A stretch of DNA of 49,054 nt from Candidatus Moraniibacteriota bacterium (GTDB lineage Bacteria; Patescibacteriota; Minisyncoccia; Moranbacterales; UBA2206): the NCBI GenBank assembly GCA_030679995.1, contig JAUXSK010000022.1, forward strand, positions 1 through 49,054, in the 5' to 3' direction. The position numbers and the translations under genes were made by a program. This document shows, piece after piece, positions 1-7,689 of the stretch. Under the pieces are notes generated by a model, which ran no database searches, was not told the DNA's origin, and worked only from the letters and a program-made list of their open reading frames with translations. Positions within the stretch are counted from its first letter, which is position 1. Each line of letters opens with the position of its first letter.

Positions 1-2
1 AA

Positions 3-137
3 GTTGATGGGGTTACGATTATCATAGCAACGCTTGAAGCAGCTTATTTTAATGGCAAGCTTGAAGATGGTGATTGTTTTGATGGCAAGGGATTAGCTGA
101 CTACACAGAATCTGGTGAATGGCGGTTGAATAAATAA
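3..137 (+). CDS. C-terminal end of an unrecognised protein (partial)
   Basis: An open frame enters from the left edge and stops at TAA 135-137, giving the last 44 residues of a protein whose start lies outside the window. The tail is acidic and ends in EWRLNK. I recognise no family motif in so short a piece. The next gene begins 7 bp after the stop, so the two may be co-transcribed. Confidence 0.45.
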   Translation, partial: VDGVTIIIATLEAAYFNGKLEDGDCFDGKGLADYTESGEWRLNK

Positions 138-144
138 AAAATAG

Positions 145-681
145 ATGAAATTAACAGGCGAAAAAATTTATCTGAAAGAAGGATTGGTGGAGGAAAATTA
201 TCCTCGGCTTTTGAGGTGGTTTCATGATTTGGAAATAATGGGCTACATCGGCTGGGTCAAGAAAGGATTGGCACTCAAGGATGTTTCGGAGTTAAAAGCG
301 TATATTGCCGAACTTGAGGATGGGATTATCTTCGGCGTCTATGATTATGCGGACAAATTTATTGGCTACACTTCGCTTTCAGATTTTGTAGGGAAAGAGG
401 AATGTGAATTCGGCATTTTTATTTTGGATAAAAACTATTGGGGGAAGGGCATCGGTCTGGAAATCACCAATCTTATGTTGGACTATGCCTTCAATGATTT
501 GCAAATAAAGAAAGTCGTCCTGACGACGAGTGAATTTCACGATCATGCTATCAAACTCTATGAAAAAGTCGGTTTCAGAAAAACGAACCTGATTCCAAAT
601 GATCGGACAATATTCCACAATGGTGAATGGGTTTTGAGTGGGACGGTGGAGATGGAAATTAGAAACAAACGCGGTCAGTAG
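145..681 (+). CDS. GNAT-family N-acetyltransferase (RimJ/RimL-like)
   Basis: This 178-residue protein has the size and layout of a single-domain GNAT acetyltransferase, which moves an acetyl group from acetyl-CoA to an amine of a protein or small molecule. The acetyl-CoA pyrophosphate loop is visible as NYWGKGIG (residues 97-104), followed by the helix LEITNLMLDYAF, and the usual late motif AIKLYEKVGF is at 135-144. The broad resemblance is to the RimJ/RimL group that acetylates protein N-termini, but the substrate cannot be read from sequence. It starts 7 bp after the preceding partial gene with no clear Shine-Dalgarno site. Family confidence is high, substrate unknown. Confidence 0.85.
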   Translation: MKLTGEKIYLKEGLVEENYPRLLRWFHDLEIMGYIGWVKKGLALKDVSELKAYIAELEDGIIFGVYDYADKFIGYTSLSDFVGKEECEFGIFILDKNYWGKGIGLEITNLMLDYAFNDLQIKKVVLTTSEFHDHAIKLYEKVGFRKTNLIPNDRTIFHNGEWVLSGTVEMEIRNKRGQ

Positions 682-816
682 GTCAAATTAAACGGCTAAA
701 TTGGCGATGTATCCGTTAAGGTGATAATTATAAATTTGTAGGGGACGGGGAGGAAGTGAATTTATGAATAATGAAATAGTAAGTGCGTTGGCTGAAACGG
801 CCTGTGCGGATTTGCC

Positions 817-845
817 TTGACGGAAGAATAAAGTTGATATATACT
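817..845 (+). promoter_or_regulatory. Sigma70-type promoter of the MarR gene
   Basis: TTGACG at 817-822 and TATACT at 840-845 are separated by 17 bp, a near-consensus arrangement. The expected transcription start, near 852, falls inside the palindrome described next, so a bound repressor would block initiation. Confidence 0.6.
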
Positions 846-868
846 TGATATATCAAGAATTAATCAAC
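833..868. promoter_or_regulatory. MarR-type operator: nested 36-bp dyad
   Basis: CTTGATATATCAAG at 844-857 is a perfect 14-bp palindrome. It is flanked at equal distance by GTTGAT (833-838) and ATCAAC (863-868), which are reverse complements, so the whole element has one dyad axis between 850 and 851. MarR-family dimers bind AT-rich palindromes of this kind, and many repress their own gene. The site overlaps the -10 box and the predicted start point. Confidence 0.65.
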
Positions 869-879
869 TAATTGGTATT

Positions 880-1308
880 ATGAAAACAATCAGTCCATCA
901 TTGAAGCTATTTATAAATCTGGCAAAAATCCACACCGTCAGCAGTCGCCGTTTCAGCGGCGGCTTGGACGGACTTGGATTCAGCGAATTTACAATCGCAT
1001 TCCATTTGATCCAGGCGGATTGTGAAAAAATGCGCCGGGTGGATCTGGCTGAAAAAATGGGCCTTACGGCTTCCGGGGTAACAAGGCTCTTAGCGCCAAT
1101 GGAAAAAATAGGTTTGATAAAAAGAGAATCAAGCGAACAAGACGCCCGGGTCAGTTATGTCGCGTTGACAATCGCAGGCAAGCGGAATTTTACGGATGCG
1201 CTGGTAAAGGCGGAATTGTTCGCCCAAGGTATATTTTCCCCCGCTAGGATAAAAAAACTCGGAGCATTACCCGACTTGCTCGTAGAAATCGGCGGGAGCG
1301 TAAAATAA
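880..1308 (+). CDS. MarR-family winged-helix transcriptional regulator
   Basis: This 142-residue protein has the MarR layout: N- and C-terminal helices for dimerisation around a central winged helix-turn-helix (about 51-98). The recognition helix region contains TASGVTRLLAPMEKIGLI (63-80) and the wing contains RESSEQDARVSYVALT (82-97), both close to the family pattern. It probably represses its own promoter through the dyad just upstream. No obvious target operon is adjacent: the upstream acetyltransferase is a separate unit and the next gene lies 268 bp downstream. The ligand is unknown. There is no clear Shine-Dalgarno site before the ATG. Confidence 0.88.
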   Translation: MKTISPSLKLFINLAKIHTVSSRRFSGGLDGLGFSEFTIAFHLIQADCEKMRRVDLAEKMGLTASGVTRLLAPMEKIGLIKRESSEQDARVSYVALTIAGKRNFTDALVKAELFAQGIFSPARIKKLGALPDLLVEIGGSVK

Positions 1309-1350
1309 AATCTCTTTTGTTCGGTATGGATGGAAAGGAATCGAGATATT

Positions 1351-1383
1351 GGGGTCAGGATATTAGGGTCAGACACTTTTTTC
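1351..1383 (+). other. GGGTCAG direct repeat, possible mobile-element remnant
   Basis: GGGTCAGGATATT at 1352-1364 is followed by GGGTCAGACACTTTTTT at 1366-1382, so GGGTCAG occurs twice 14 bp apart. From memory, strings of the GGGTCAGACAC type occur beside REP-associated (Y1) transposases in other bacteria. No transposase is visible here, so this would be a relic at most. The rest of 1309-1530 shows no gene. Confidence 0.25.
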
Positions 1384-1536
1384 TTAAAAAACAACCAAGG
1401 AATTAAAAATGATTTCACCGGGTTGGACCTTTGTCCATAGCCCCATTACTCGACCAGCAATGTTGACGGCCGCGGAACACTGGGAAATGGGGAGGGATAA
1501 GATTTAAAAGAGGGGTTTTTAATTTTCAGAAAGTAG

Positions 1537-1545
1537 TGCTAAAAT
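1537..1545 (+). promoter_or_regulatory. Extended -10 promoter of the SPFH gene
   Basis: TGCTAAAAT is an extended -10 element 31 bp before the ATG at 1577. I see no convincing -35 box, as expected where the TGN extension compensates. Confidence 0.45.
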
Positions 1546-1576
1546 AAAAAGGTAATCAATTATTTAATAAAAAAAT

Positions 1577-2317
1577 ATGACAACGGTAATTGGAATCGTG
1601 ATTTTCGTACTGTTAATTTCTATTAAGCAAATCAATCAATACCAGCGAGGGGTCAAATTTACCTTAGGGCGATATACGGGCATCATGGATCCAGGCTGGA
1701 GAATCGTTTTGCCGGTGTTCCAAAGCTATCAAAAAATTGACATGCGCATCAAGGCGGTGGATGTCCCGAACCAGGAAGCTATCACTAAGGATAATATTTC
1801 CGTGAGTGTCAACGCGGTCATCTATTACAAAGTCAAAAGCGCCGAGAAGGCGATTATCGAAGTGGAGAATTTTTACTATGCCGTTTCCCAATTGGCCCAG
1901 ACGACCATGCGTAATGTGGTCGGGGAAGTCAATTTGGATGAATTGCTTTCCAATCGGGATGCGATCGCTGAGAAAATCCGCTTGATCGTGGATAAGGCGA
2001 CGGATGCTTGGGGTATCGAGGTCCATTCAGTCGAACTCAAAGATGTCACTTTGCCGGAAGAAATGAAGCGGGTGATCGGCAAACAAGCGGAGGCTGAAAG
2101 GGAAAAGCGTTCGGTCATCATCAAGGCGGAAGGGGAAGTTATCGCGGCGGAAAACTTGGCAAAGGCCGCCAAGACCCTAAGCTCATCCGATGGCGCTTTG
2201 CATCTGCGCACGCTGAGCACCTTGAATGATTTGAGCTCGGACCAATCCAACACGGTCATCTTCGCGATTCCAATCGAAGTCCTTAGGGCTTTGGATGGAT
2301 TCAAAAGAAAGGAATAA
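1577..2317 (+). CDS. SPFH/band-7 membrane protein (slipin/stomatin-like)
   Basis: This 246-residue protein starts with one hydrophobic segment (about 1-16), then the slipin signature QYQRGVKFTLGRYTG (22-36) and a complete band-7 domain. An Ala/Glu-rich helix follows (about 168-200, AEAEREKRSVIIKAEGE), which in this family drives oligomer formation. Slipins form large membrane-associated rings linked to membrane microdomains and quality control. Bacterial slipins often sit beside an NfeD gene; none is present here. The gene has its own promoter and an A-rich leader without a Shine-Dalgarno site, and stands alone. Confidence 0.88.
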   Translation: MTTVIGIVIFVLLISIKQINQYQRGVKFTLGRYTGIMDPGWRIVLPVFQSYQKIDMRIKAVDVPNQEAITKDNISVSVNAVIYYKVKSAEKAIIEVENFYYAVSQLAQTTMRNVVGEVNLDELLSNRDAIAEKIRLIVDKATDAWGIEVHSVELKDVTLPEEMKRVIGKQAEAEREKRSVIIKAEGEVIAAENLAKAAKTLSSSDGALHLRTLSTLNDLSSDQSNTVIFAIPIEVLRALDGFKRKE

Positions 2318-2557
2318 TGGGAGCGTTTGCAAGGCGTAATTCGGGATTGTTTTCATATCGGATCATAGGATAAAAGAGGGTGACCCAGAAAAGCGGTCCG
2401 CTTATGGAGGGAACCGCAAAAGATTTTGATTGCTTGATGTATACATAGAAAAGATAAAGCAGGGGAAACCATGTTTTTGCGTTAGAAAAATGAAATATCA
2501 ATCTTCTCTAAGTGTATTATAAGAACGGAGTTGTAAATTAAAATAAAATAAATCCAT

Positions 2558-2845
2558 ATGCAAATTATTAGGACATTAGTAAATGTCATTTTTGGAATAA
2601 TTGAATTCCTGCTGTCCCTGAGGTTTATCTTTAAATTTTTTGTGGTCAATGCGGGCACTCCTTTTGTAGCTTGGATATATGACGTAACGGCGACGCTAGT
2701 GAGTCCTTTCGCCAGGATCCTTCCGGATCTTAAATTTGGATTGTTTGTGGTAGATTTCGCCACACTGGTTGCGCTGATCGTCTACGTTTTTGTAGGCTAT
2801 TTGATCCTGAATATATTTTCCTATGTTCAACCAAGGTACCAGTAG
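2558..2845 (+). CDS. YggT-family small membrane protein
   Basis: The 95-residue protein matches the YggT pattern: an N-terminal membrane helix (about 9-30) with RFIFKFF, then FVAWIYDVTATLVSPFAR and LPDLKFG, then a second helix (about 67-90). YggT proteins are small integral membrane proteins, sometimes with two repeats; this has one. Their function is poorly defined, with links to osmotic shock and cell division regions. The gene is monocistronic, followed by a terminator at 2869. The preceding 240 bp (2318-2557) contain no gene I can support. Confidence 0.8.
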   Translation: MQIIRTLVNVIFGIIEFLLSLRFIFKFFVVNAGTPFVAWIYDVTATLVSPFARILPDLKFGLFVVDFATLVALIVYVFVGYLILNIFSYVQPRYQ

Positions 2846-2868
2846 CCGTTCATTACCCTCGTTATTCT

Positions 2869-2891
2869 AACCCCGTTAACCCGGGGTTTTT
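2869..2891 (+). terminator. Rho-independent terminator after the YggT gene
   Basis: AACCCC (2869-2874) pairs with GGGGTT (2883-2888) and is followed by a T run to 2891. It lies 24 bp after the YggT stop. Confidence 0.65.
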
Positions 2892-2920
2892 GCAGCTTGA
2901 AGATGAGTGCTTGGAAACAG

Positions 2921-2962
2921 AAAATCCACATAATCCGACGACCGTCGGATTATGTGGATTTT
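2921..2962. terminator. Perfect 20-bp inverted repeat, probable bidirectional terminator
   Basis: Arms 2921-2940 and 2943-2962 are exact reverse complements, 20 bp each, separated by only 2 nt (AC). The left arm starts AAAA and the right ends TTTT, so either strand would give a hairpin followed by U residues. The open frame of the next gene extends through it, but such a structure argues that the real start lies downstream. Confidence 0.6.
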
Positions 2963-2977
2963 TCCGGTCGTTTGGTC

Positions 2978-2983
2978 TATAGT
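2978..2983 (+). promoter_or_regulatory. -10 box of the HD-domain gene
   Basis: TATAGT ends 6 nt before the ATG at 2990, so transcription would begin at or next to the start codon. This supports the shortened start and a leaderless mRNA. Confidence 0.4.
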
Positions 2984-2989
2984 GGAAAT

Positions 2990-3658
2990 ATGACAATTGC
3001 CAGAATTAAAGATGGCGGTATTTATTTTGGGAACCTCGATAAATTAGTAACAAAAAAGCGTATGAGCCAGCAAAAAATCGAAAAATTGGAAGAAGAGATT
3101 AAGGACTTGCATTATAATCCTCAAATTGCTAAGCATAGTTTTTCCGACCAGGATACGAAAGAGTTTTACAATAACTTTTGGAATATACATATCAAGCCAG
3201 TGATTGAATATAGTAAGCAGATGGCGGAAAAATATAATGCAGACAAAGAGGCTGTTTGGCTGGGAGCGATATTGCACGATATAGCCAGGTTAACTGACGA
3301 AGAACCACACGATGAAGTCGGTTCGGAAAAAGCCTATAAAATTCTTATGGATAAAGGTTTTGATAAAGAGTTGGCTGAAAAGGTCAAGGGTATAATCTTG
3401 ACTCATCGTTGCCGGAAATATCCTCCAGAAACAATGGAACAAAAAATTGTCGCTTCAGCCGATGCAATGGCTCATTTTCTACCACCTTTCTATTTATGGA
3501 TTGGAAAATACACTAGCAAAAATTTTGAAGAAATGATTGCAGGTAATTTGCGCAAAATTGAGCGGGATTATAATGAAAAGATATTTTTTGAGGATGAGAA
3601 GAAAATGGTGGAAGAGCAATATAAAATGCTTAAAAATTGGTTAACTTATAAAATATGA
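2990..3658 (+). CDS. HD-domain metal-dependent phosphohydrolase
   Basis: An HD fold is indicated by, in order, His67 (IHIKPVIEYS), His96-Asp97 (LHDIARL), His107, His139 (ILTHR) and Asp158 (ASADAMAHF), numbered from the ATG at 2990 (222 aa). These residues would coordinate one or two metal ions. HD proteins cleave phosphate esters such as nucleotides; the substrate cannot be predicted. The frame opens 93 bp earlier, but that part runs through the hairpin at 2921-2962. A -10 box at 2978-2983 favours 2990; an ATG at 3062 is the alternative. RsgA follows 37 bp later with its own promoter. Confidence 0.75.
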   Translation: MTIARIKDGGIYFGNLDKLVTKKRMSQQKIEKLEEEIKDLHYNPQIAKHSFSDQDTKEFYNNFWNIHIKPVIEYSKQMAEKYNADKEAVWLGAILHDIARLTDEEPHDEVGSEKAYKILMDKGFDKELAEKVKGIILTHRCRKYPPETMEQKIVASADAMAHFLPPFYLWIGKYTSKNFEEMIAGNLRKIERDYNEKIFFEDEKKMVEEQYKMLKNWLTYKI

Positions 3659-3679
3659 AAACAACATACCGTTCTTTCG

Positions 3680-3688
3680 TGTTATGAT
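3680..3688 (+). promoter_or_regulatory. Extended -10 promoter of rsgA
   Basis: TGTTATGAT is an extended -10 element ending 7 nt before the ATG at 3696, predicting a leaderless or nearly leaderless transcript. The upstream in-frame ATG at 3684 lies within the -10 box and so cannot be transcribed from this promoter. Confidence 0.5.
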
Positions 3689-3695
3689 ATTGCAT

Positions 3696-4802
3696 ATGGG
3701 TATGGAAATTAAGAAAATTGAAGATTTGGGATGGGATGGTTTTTTTGGATCCAAAAGGACGGAATTGGGATTGGATGATTTTGCCGTTGCCAGAGTTGCC
3801 GCCGAATATAAAGGGGCGTACAAGGTTAGAAATGAAAACGGCGAATTCTTGGCAAAGATGACGGGAAGGCAGATTTTCAAGGCCAGGTCGCAAGAAGATC
3901 GCCCTGCCGTCGGCGACTGGGTCGCCATCGTGGAGCTTGATAATGGGCAGGCCGTTATCCGGAACATCCTGCCGAGAAAATCGATAATCAAAAGAAGATT
4001 CGGCGATAAGAATAAAACCGGTGATAAAAACGATATCCAAATTATCGCCAGTAACATCGATGTCGCCTTCATAGTCCAATCTGTCGGTCGGGATTATAGC
4101 ATCAACCGCCTGGAAAGATATTTGGCCATAGCCAGGGATTCGGCCATAAAACCGGTAATCATAATCAATAAGATAGATTTGATTTCCGCCGAAGAATTAA
4201 ATTCCAAATTAACGGAAATAAACAATAGGCTGGGAGATATAGACGTGGTTCCTACCAGCGCAATAGACAATGAGGGTTTGGATAAATTGAAAAAATACAT
4301 CGGGAGAGGCAAGACTTGCTGCTTTCTCGGTTCATCTGGCGTGGGAAAATCTTCCTTGATAAACAGATTGTTAGAAAAAAATGCCATAAAAACCGGGAGT
4401 ATCAGCCAGTATTCTGAAAGGGGAAAGCACATCACGACCAACAGGGAAATGTACTTTTTGGAAAACGGTGGTATTATGGTGGATAATCCGGGAATCAGGG
4501 AGGTCGGTATGGCGGAGGATCGTGTGGAAATCGACAGTTTGTTCGGCGAAATAACTGCGTTGGCTGAAAAATGCAAATACGCCAATTGCACGCATATTCA
4601 CGAACCAGGCTGTGGAATACTTTCAGCATTGGAAGACGGAAAAATAGATAAAGACAAATATTCGAATTATATCAGTTTGAAAAAAGAAGCTGGATATTAC
4701 GGAATGAATGATGTGGGAAAAAGAGAAAAGAATAGAAATTTTGGAAAGTTTATCAAAAAGGCGAAAAAAGAATTAAAGAACTTCGGGCATAAAGATTATT
4801 AA
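3696..4802 (+). CDS. rsgA: RsgA, circularly permuted ribosome-assembly GTPase
   Basis: RsgA (YjeQ) binds the 30S subunit late in assembly and hydrolyses GTP. From the ATG at 3696 the protein is 368 aa. It has an N-terminal OB-like region (about 30-100) and GTPase motifs in permuted order: G4 NKID (158-161), G1 GSSGVGKSS (212-220), a G2 Thr in KHITTN, then G3 DNPG (263-266). The C-terminal zinc site is Cys293, Cys298, His300 and Cys306 in the CTHIHEPGC context. All diagnostic residues are present. The start is chosen from the -10 box at 3683-3688; ATG 3702 is also possible. Confidence 0.95.
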   Translation: MGMEIKKIEDLGWDGFFGSKRTELGLDDFAVARVAAEYKGAYKVRNENGEFLAKMTGRQIFKARSQEDRPAVGDWVAIVELDNGQAVIRNILPRKSIIKRRFGDKNKTGDKNDIQIIASNIDVAFIVQSVGRDYSINRLERYLAIARDSAIKPVIIINKIDLISAEELNSKLTEINNRLGDIDVVPTSAIDNEGLDKLKKYIGRGKTCCFLGSSGVGKSSLINRLLEKNAIKTGSISQYSERGKHITTNREMYFLENGGIMVDNPGIREVGMAEDRVEIDSLFGEITALAEKCKYANCTHIHEPGCGILSALEDGKIDKDKYSNYISLKKEAGYYGMNDVGKREKNRNFGKFIKKAKKELKNFGHKDY

Positions 4803-4862
4803 CTAAAAAAGTTAATCGCAAGGATGGTTTTTTTTCATCATTTTTAGTCCGTCGCTCCGCTG

Positions 4863-4871
4863 TGGTATAAT
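4863..4871 (+). promoter_or_regulatory. Extended -10 promoter placed for leaderless start
   Basis: TGGTATAAT is a perfect extended -10 whose last base is 6 nt before the ATG at 4878. Initiation 7 nt after the box would fall on the A of the ATG. Confidence 0.6.
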
Positions 4872-4877
4872 TAAAAA

Positions 4878-7562
4878 ATGCAAAATAAAACATCGATAAG
4901 TTATCATAACAAAGAGTCAAGTGAAATTTTCCAGGAATTAAAAACAGGCAAACACGGATTGACAAGGGGTGAGGCAAAAAATCGCCTTTTGAAATGCGGA
5001 CCCAATAAGTTGCCAGAAACTAAGACTGACAATCTGGCAATCATATTCCTCCGTCAGTTCCAAAGCCCTCTCATTTTTATCTTGCTTCTTGCCGCCGCTG
5101 TTGTCTTTCTGACAGGCGAAAATATCGATGGATTCGTCATTTTGACGGTACTTATATTCAATGCCATAGTCGGAACTATCCAAGAGGGGAGGGCTCAGAA
5201 TATCTTCGCAGCCCTTAAAAATTTCATCAAAACAAGCGCTTCGGTAATCCGTGAGGGCGAAGAAAATATTATTCCAGATGAAGAATTGGTGCTTGGGGAC
5301 ATTATTGTTCTGCGTGAGGGAGAGAAAGTTCCTGCTGATGCCAGAATCATAAGTTCCGAATCTCTTCAAATTGACGAATCAGCCCTCACAGGAGAATCCA
5401 ATCCGAAATTCAAATTGGCAAACTCCATAAAAGAAGCAAATGTTCAGATTTCAGACCAGCGGAATATGGTTTTTAAAGGGACCACGGTCGTTTCTGGAAA
5501 TGGTAAGGCAGTGGTAGCGGCGACAGGAAGTGAGACGGTCATCGGAGGCATTGCGAATAAAATATCCGCCATTGACGAAGAATTACCCCTGAAGAAAGAT
5601 ATCCGCTATCTCTCCCATTTCATAATTGCCACTGTCTGTGTGATAGGAATTGTCTTATTTGCAATCGGAGTCGGTTACGGACATCCCTTAAAGGAAGTAC
5701 TCGCTACTATCGTGGCTGTTTCCGTTTCTGTCATCCCGGAAGGACTGCCGATCGCTGTCACATTGGTTTTGGCGACAGGCGTTTGGCGGATGGGAAAGCG
5801 CAATGTGCTAGTTAAAAGACTTCAGGCAGTGGAAGCCTTGGGCCAGACGGATGTGATTGCGGTAGACAAAACCGGAACGGTAACCAAGAATGAACTGGTG
5901 GTTAAAAATATATATGCGGATGGAAAATTATTTTCCGTGAGCGGAGTCGGTTACGAACCAAGAGGAGAAATTGAGCTGGATGGAAAAATCATCGAACCGC
6001 TCAATCATCCAGAGTTGTTGTTGGTTGGTAAAATTGGTGCTTTATGCAGTAGTGTTCACCTGGCTCTCGATAACGATCTGGGTACTTGGAAAATATCTGG
6101 CGACCCCACGGAAGGGGCGACATTGGTGATGGCGGAAAAAATCGGTTATAGCAAGGCTGGTTTGGAAAAGGAGTTTAGAAAGATCGAAGAAAAGCCGTTC
6201 GATTATAAATTGAAATATCATTCTATTCTCTACGAGGAAAACGGAAAGCATTTATTGATGATGGTCGGTGCTCCTGAGGAGATTTTGGATATTTCTGGTA
6301 AAATTTGGGGTTATTCCAGAACCCATATCCTTACTGACAGCAAAAAAGAAGAGTTGAAAGGAATATTTCTAAAAATGTCCGAAAGAGGATTGCGAGTGGT
6401 GGCTTTGGGAATGAAAAAAATGGAAAAGGAAAAAAAGATTCCTGAAAAATTGTCAGAAATTGAATTTGTCGGATTTTTGGGCATTGAAGACTCTCCAAGA
6501 ATCGAGGTCAGAGAAGCGGTGAATAAGGTGGAATCGGCAGACATTAGATTAGTTATGATAACTGGCGACCATAAAATCACTGCCAGAGCCATCGCCAAAG
6601 AAGTCGGAATTTGGAAAGTGGGCGATGTGCTCCTGGAAGGAAAGGATATTGATAAAATGACCGAACAGGAATTGTCTGGACGCTTGGAAAATGTCAGTGT
6701 TTTTTCCAGAGTGACGCCTCTGCATAAACTCAAAATAATCAATGCCTATAAATTGGCAGGCAAAACAATAGCAATGACTGGAGACGGGGTGAACGACGCT
6801 TTATCATTGACTTCGGCCGATGTGGGCGTGGCAATGGGAAAAATCGGAACTGAAGTCGCTAAAGAGGCCTCCGACATCATTCTTTTGGATGATAATTTCG
6901 GAAGCATCGTTTCTGGCGTGGAAGAGGGGAAGAATATCTATAAAACCATCAAGCGAGTCATCTTATATCTGCTTTCCACTGGTCTGGGAGAAGTTTTAAC
7001 CATAATTGGTGCGATTCTTTTGGGTTTCCCTTTGCCTATTTTGGCTGTCCAAATTCTGTGGCTCAATTTGGTGACGGACGGATTTCTTGATATGGCTTTG
7101 GCGATGGAGCCCAAGGGCAATAATCTTTTAGGTAAAAAATCCTCCCAGAGAAACGCTGGTTTTGTGGATAGAACGATGGTCTTTCGAATGCTTGTTATGG
7201 CATTACCGATGGCAATCGGAACGTTGTATCTGTTCAGTCAAAATTATGCGACAGACTTGCAGAAAGCATGGACAATTTCCCTTACGACCTTGGCAGTCTT
7301 TCAATGGCTGAATGCTTGGAATTGCCGAAGTCAAATTAAATCAATTTTCGCCTCTAACCCGTTTTCCAATAAATTTTTAGTGGGAGCCACCGGTGTTGTC
7401 ATCGGACTTCAGTTATTGGCGGTCTACAATCCATTTTTTCAGAAAGTTTTGCGAACGGTTCCGTTGGATGGAAAAGATTGGATTGTGATTGTCTCCATTG
7501 CGTTTTCAATCATTATTATTGAGGAATTTAGAAAATTGGTGAAAAATAAGTTATTTGGCTAA
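4878..7562 (+). CDS. P-type cation ATPase, Ca2+ (P2A/SERCA-like) type
   Basis: This 894-residue membrane pump has the full P2-type layout: N-terminal cation-ATPase domain, actuator TGES (about 171), PEGLP in membrane helix 4 (about 287), phosphorylated Asp330 in DKTGTVTKNE, the GDGVND hinge (about 635) and six C-terminal membrane helices. Helix 6 carries NLVTDG (about 730), the Asn/Thr/Asp set that binds Ca2+ in SERCA-type pumps, so Ca2+ export is the best guess. The hinge continues DALSLTSADVG instead of the usual DAPALKxADVG. It differs in helix 6 from the second pump at 33415. Single-gene unit. Confidence 0.9.
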   Translation: MQNKTSISYHNKESSEIFQELKTGKHGLTRGEAKNRLLKCGPNKLPETKTDNLAIIFLRQFQSPLIFILLLAAAVVFLTGENIDGFVILTVLIFNAIVGTIQEGRAQNIFAALKNFIKTSASVIREGEENIIPDEELVLGDIIVLREGEKVPADARIISSESLQIDESALTGESNPKFKLANSIKEANVQISDQRNMVFKGTTVVSGNGKAVVAATGSETVIGGIANKISAIDEELPLKKDIRYLSHFIIATVCVIGIVLFAIGVGYGHPLKEVLATIVAVSVSVIPEGLPIAVTLVLATGVWRMGKRNVLVKRLQAVEALGQTDVIAVDKTGTVTKNELVVKNIYADGKLFSVSGVGYEPRGEIELDGKIIEPLNHPELLLVGKIGALCSSVHLALDNDLGTWKISGDPTEGATLVMAEKIGYSKAGLEKEFRKIEEKPFDYKLKYHSILYEENGKHLLMMVGAPEEILDISGKIWGYSRTHILTDSKKEELKGIFLKMSERGLRVVALGMKKMEKEKKIPEKLSEIEFVGFLGIEDSPRIEVREAVNKVESADIRLVMITGDHKITARAIAKEVGIWKVGDVLLEGKDIDKMTEQELSGRLENVSVFSRVTPLHKLKIINAYKLAGKTIAMTGDGVNDALSLTSADVGVAMGKIGTEVAKEASDIILLDDNFGSIVSGVEEGKNIYKTIKRVILYLLSTGLGEVLTIIGAILLGFPLPILAVQILWLNLVTDGFLDMALAMEPKGNNLLGKKSSQRNAGFVDRTMVFRMLVMALPMAIGTLYLFSQNYATDLQKAWTISLTTLAVFQWLNAWNCRSQIKSIFASNPFSNKFLVGATGVVIGLQLLAVYNPFFQKVLRTVPLDGKDWIVIVSIAFSIIIIEEFRKLVKNKLFG

Positions 7563-7651
7563 AATAGGCAAAAATATTCCAAAAAGCTGGAAACTTTTTG
7601 CGTTTCGTGCTAGACTGTAAAAAGTCGGGAAAAATGAAATTGGGCGATTAT

Positions 7652-7682
7652 AACGCAAATTTTCAGTAAGCGTTATTTTTTA
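7652..7682 (+). terminator. Probable terminator after the Ca2+ ATPase
   Basis: AACGC (7652-7656) pairs with GCGTT (7670-7674), followed by A and a T run. A TGCTAGACT element at 7603-7611 could start a short transcript (about 65 nt) ending here, but evidence for such an RNA is weak. Confidence 0.4.
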
Positions 7683-7689
7683 ATCCAGT

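Noticed and set aside
764-820. 18-codon frame MNNEIVSALAETACADLP after a GGGGAGGAAG site
   Set aside because: It has a good ribosome-binding site but is short and has no partner or known pattern. Its stop overlaps the -35 box of the MarR promoter. It may be a gene remnant; not enough to annotate.
2301-2501. Minus-strand 66-codon frame
   Set aside because: No Shine-Dalgarno site, no family pattern, overlaps the end of the SPFH gene.
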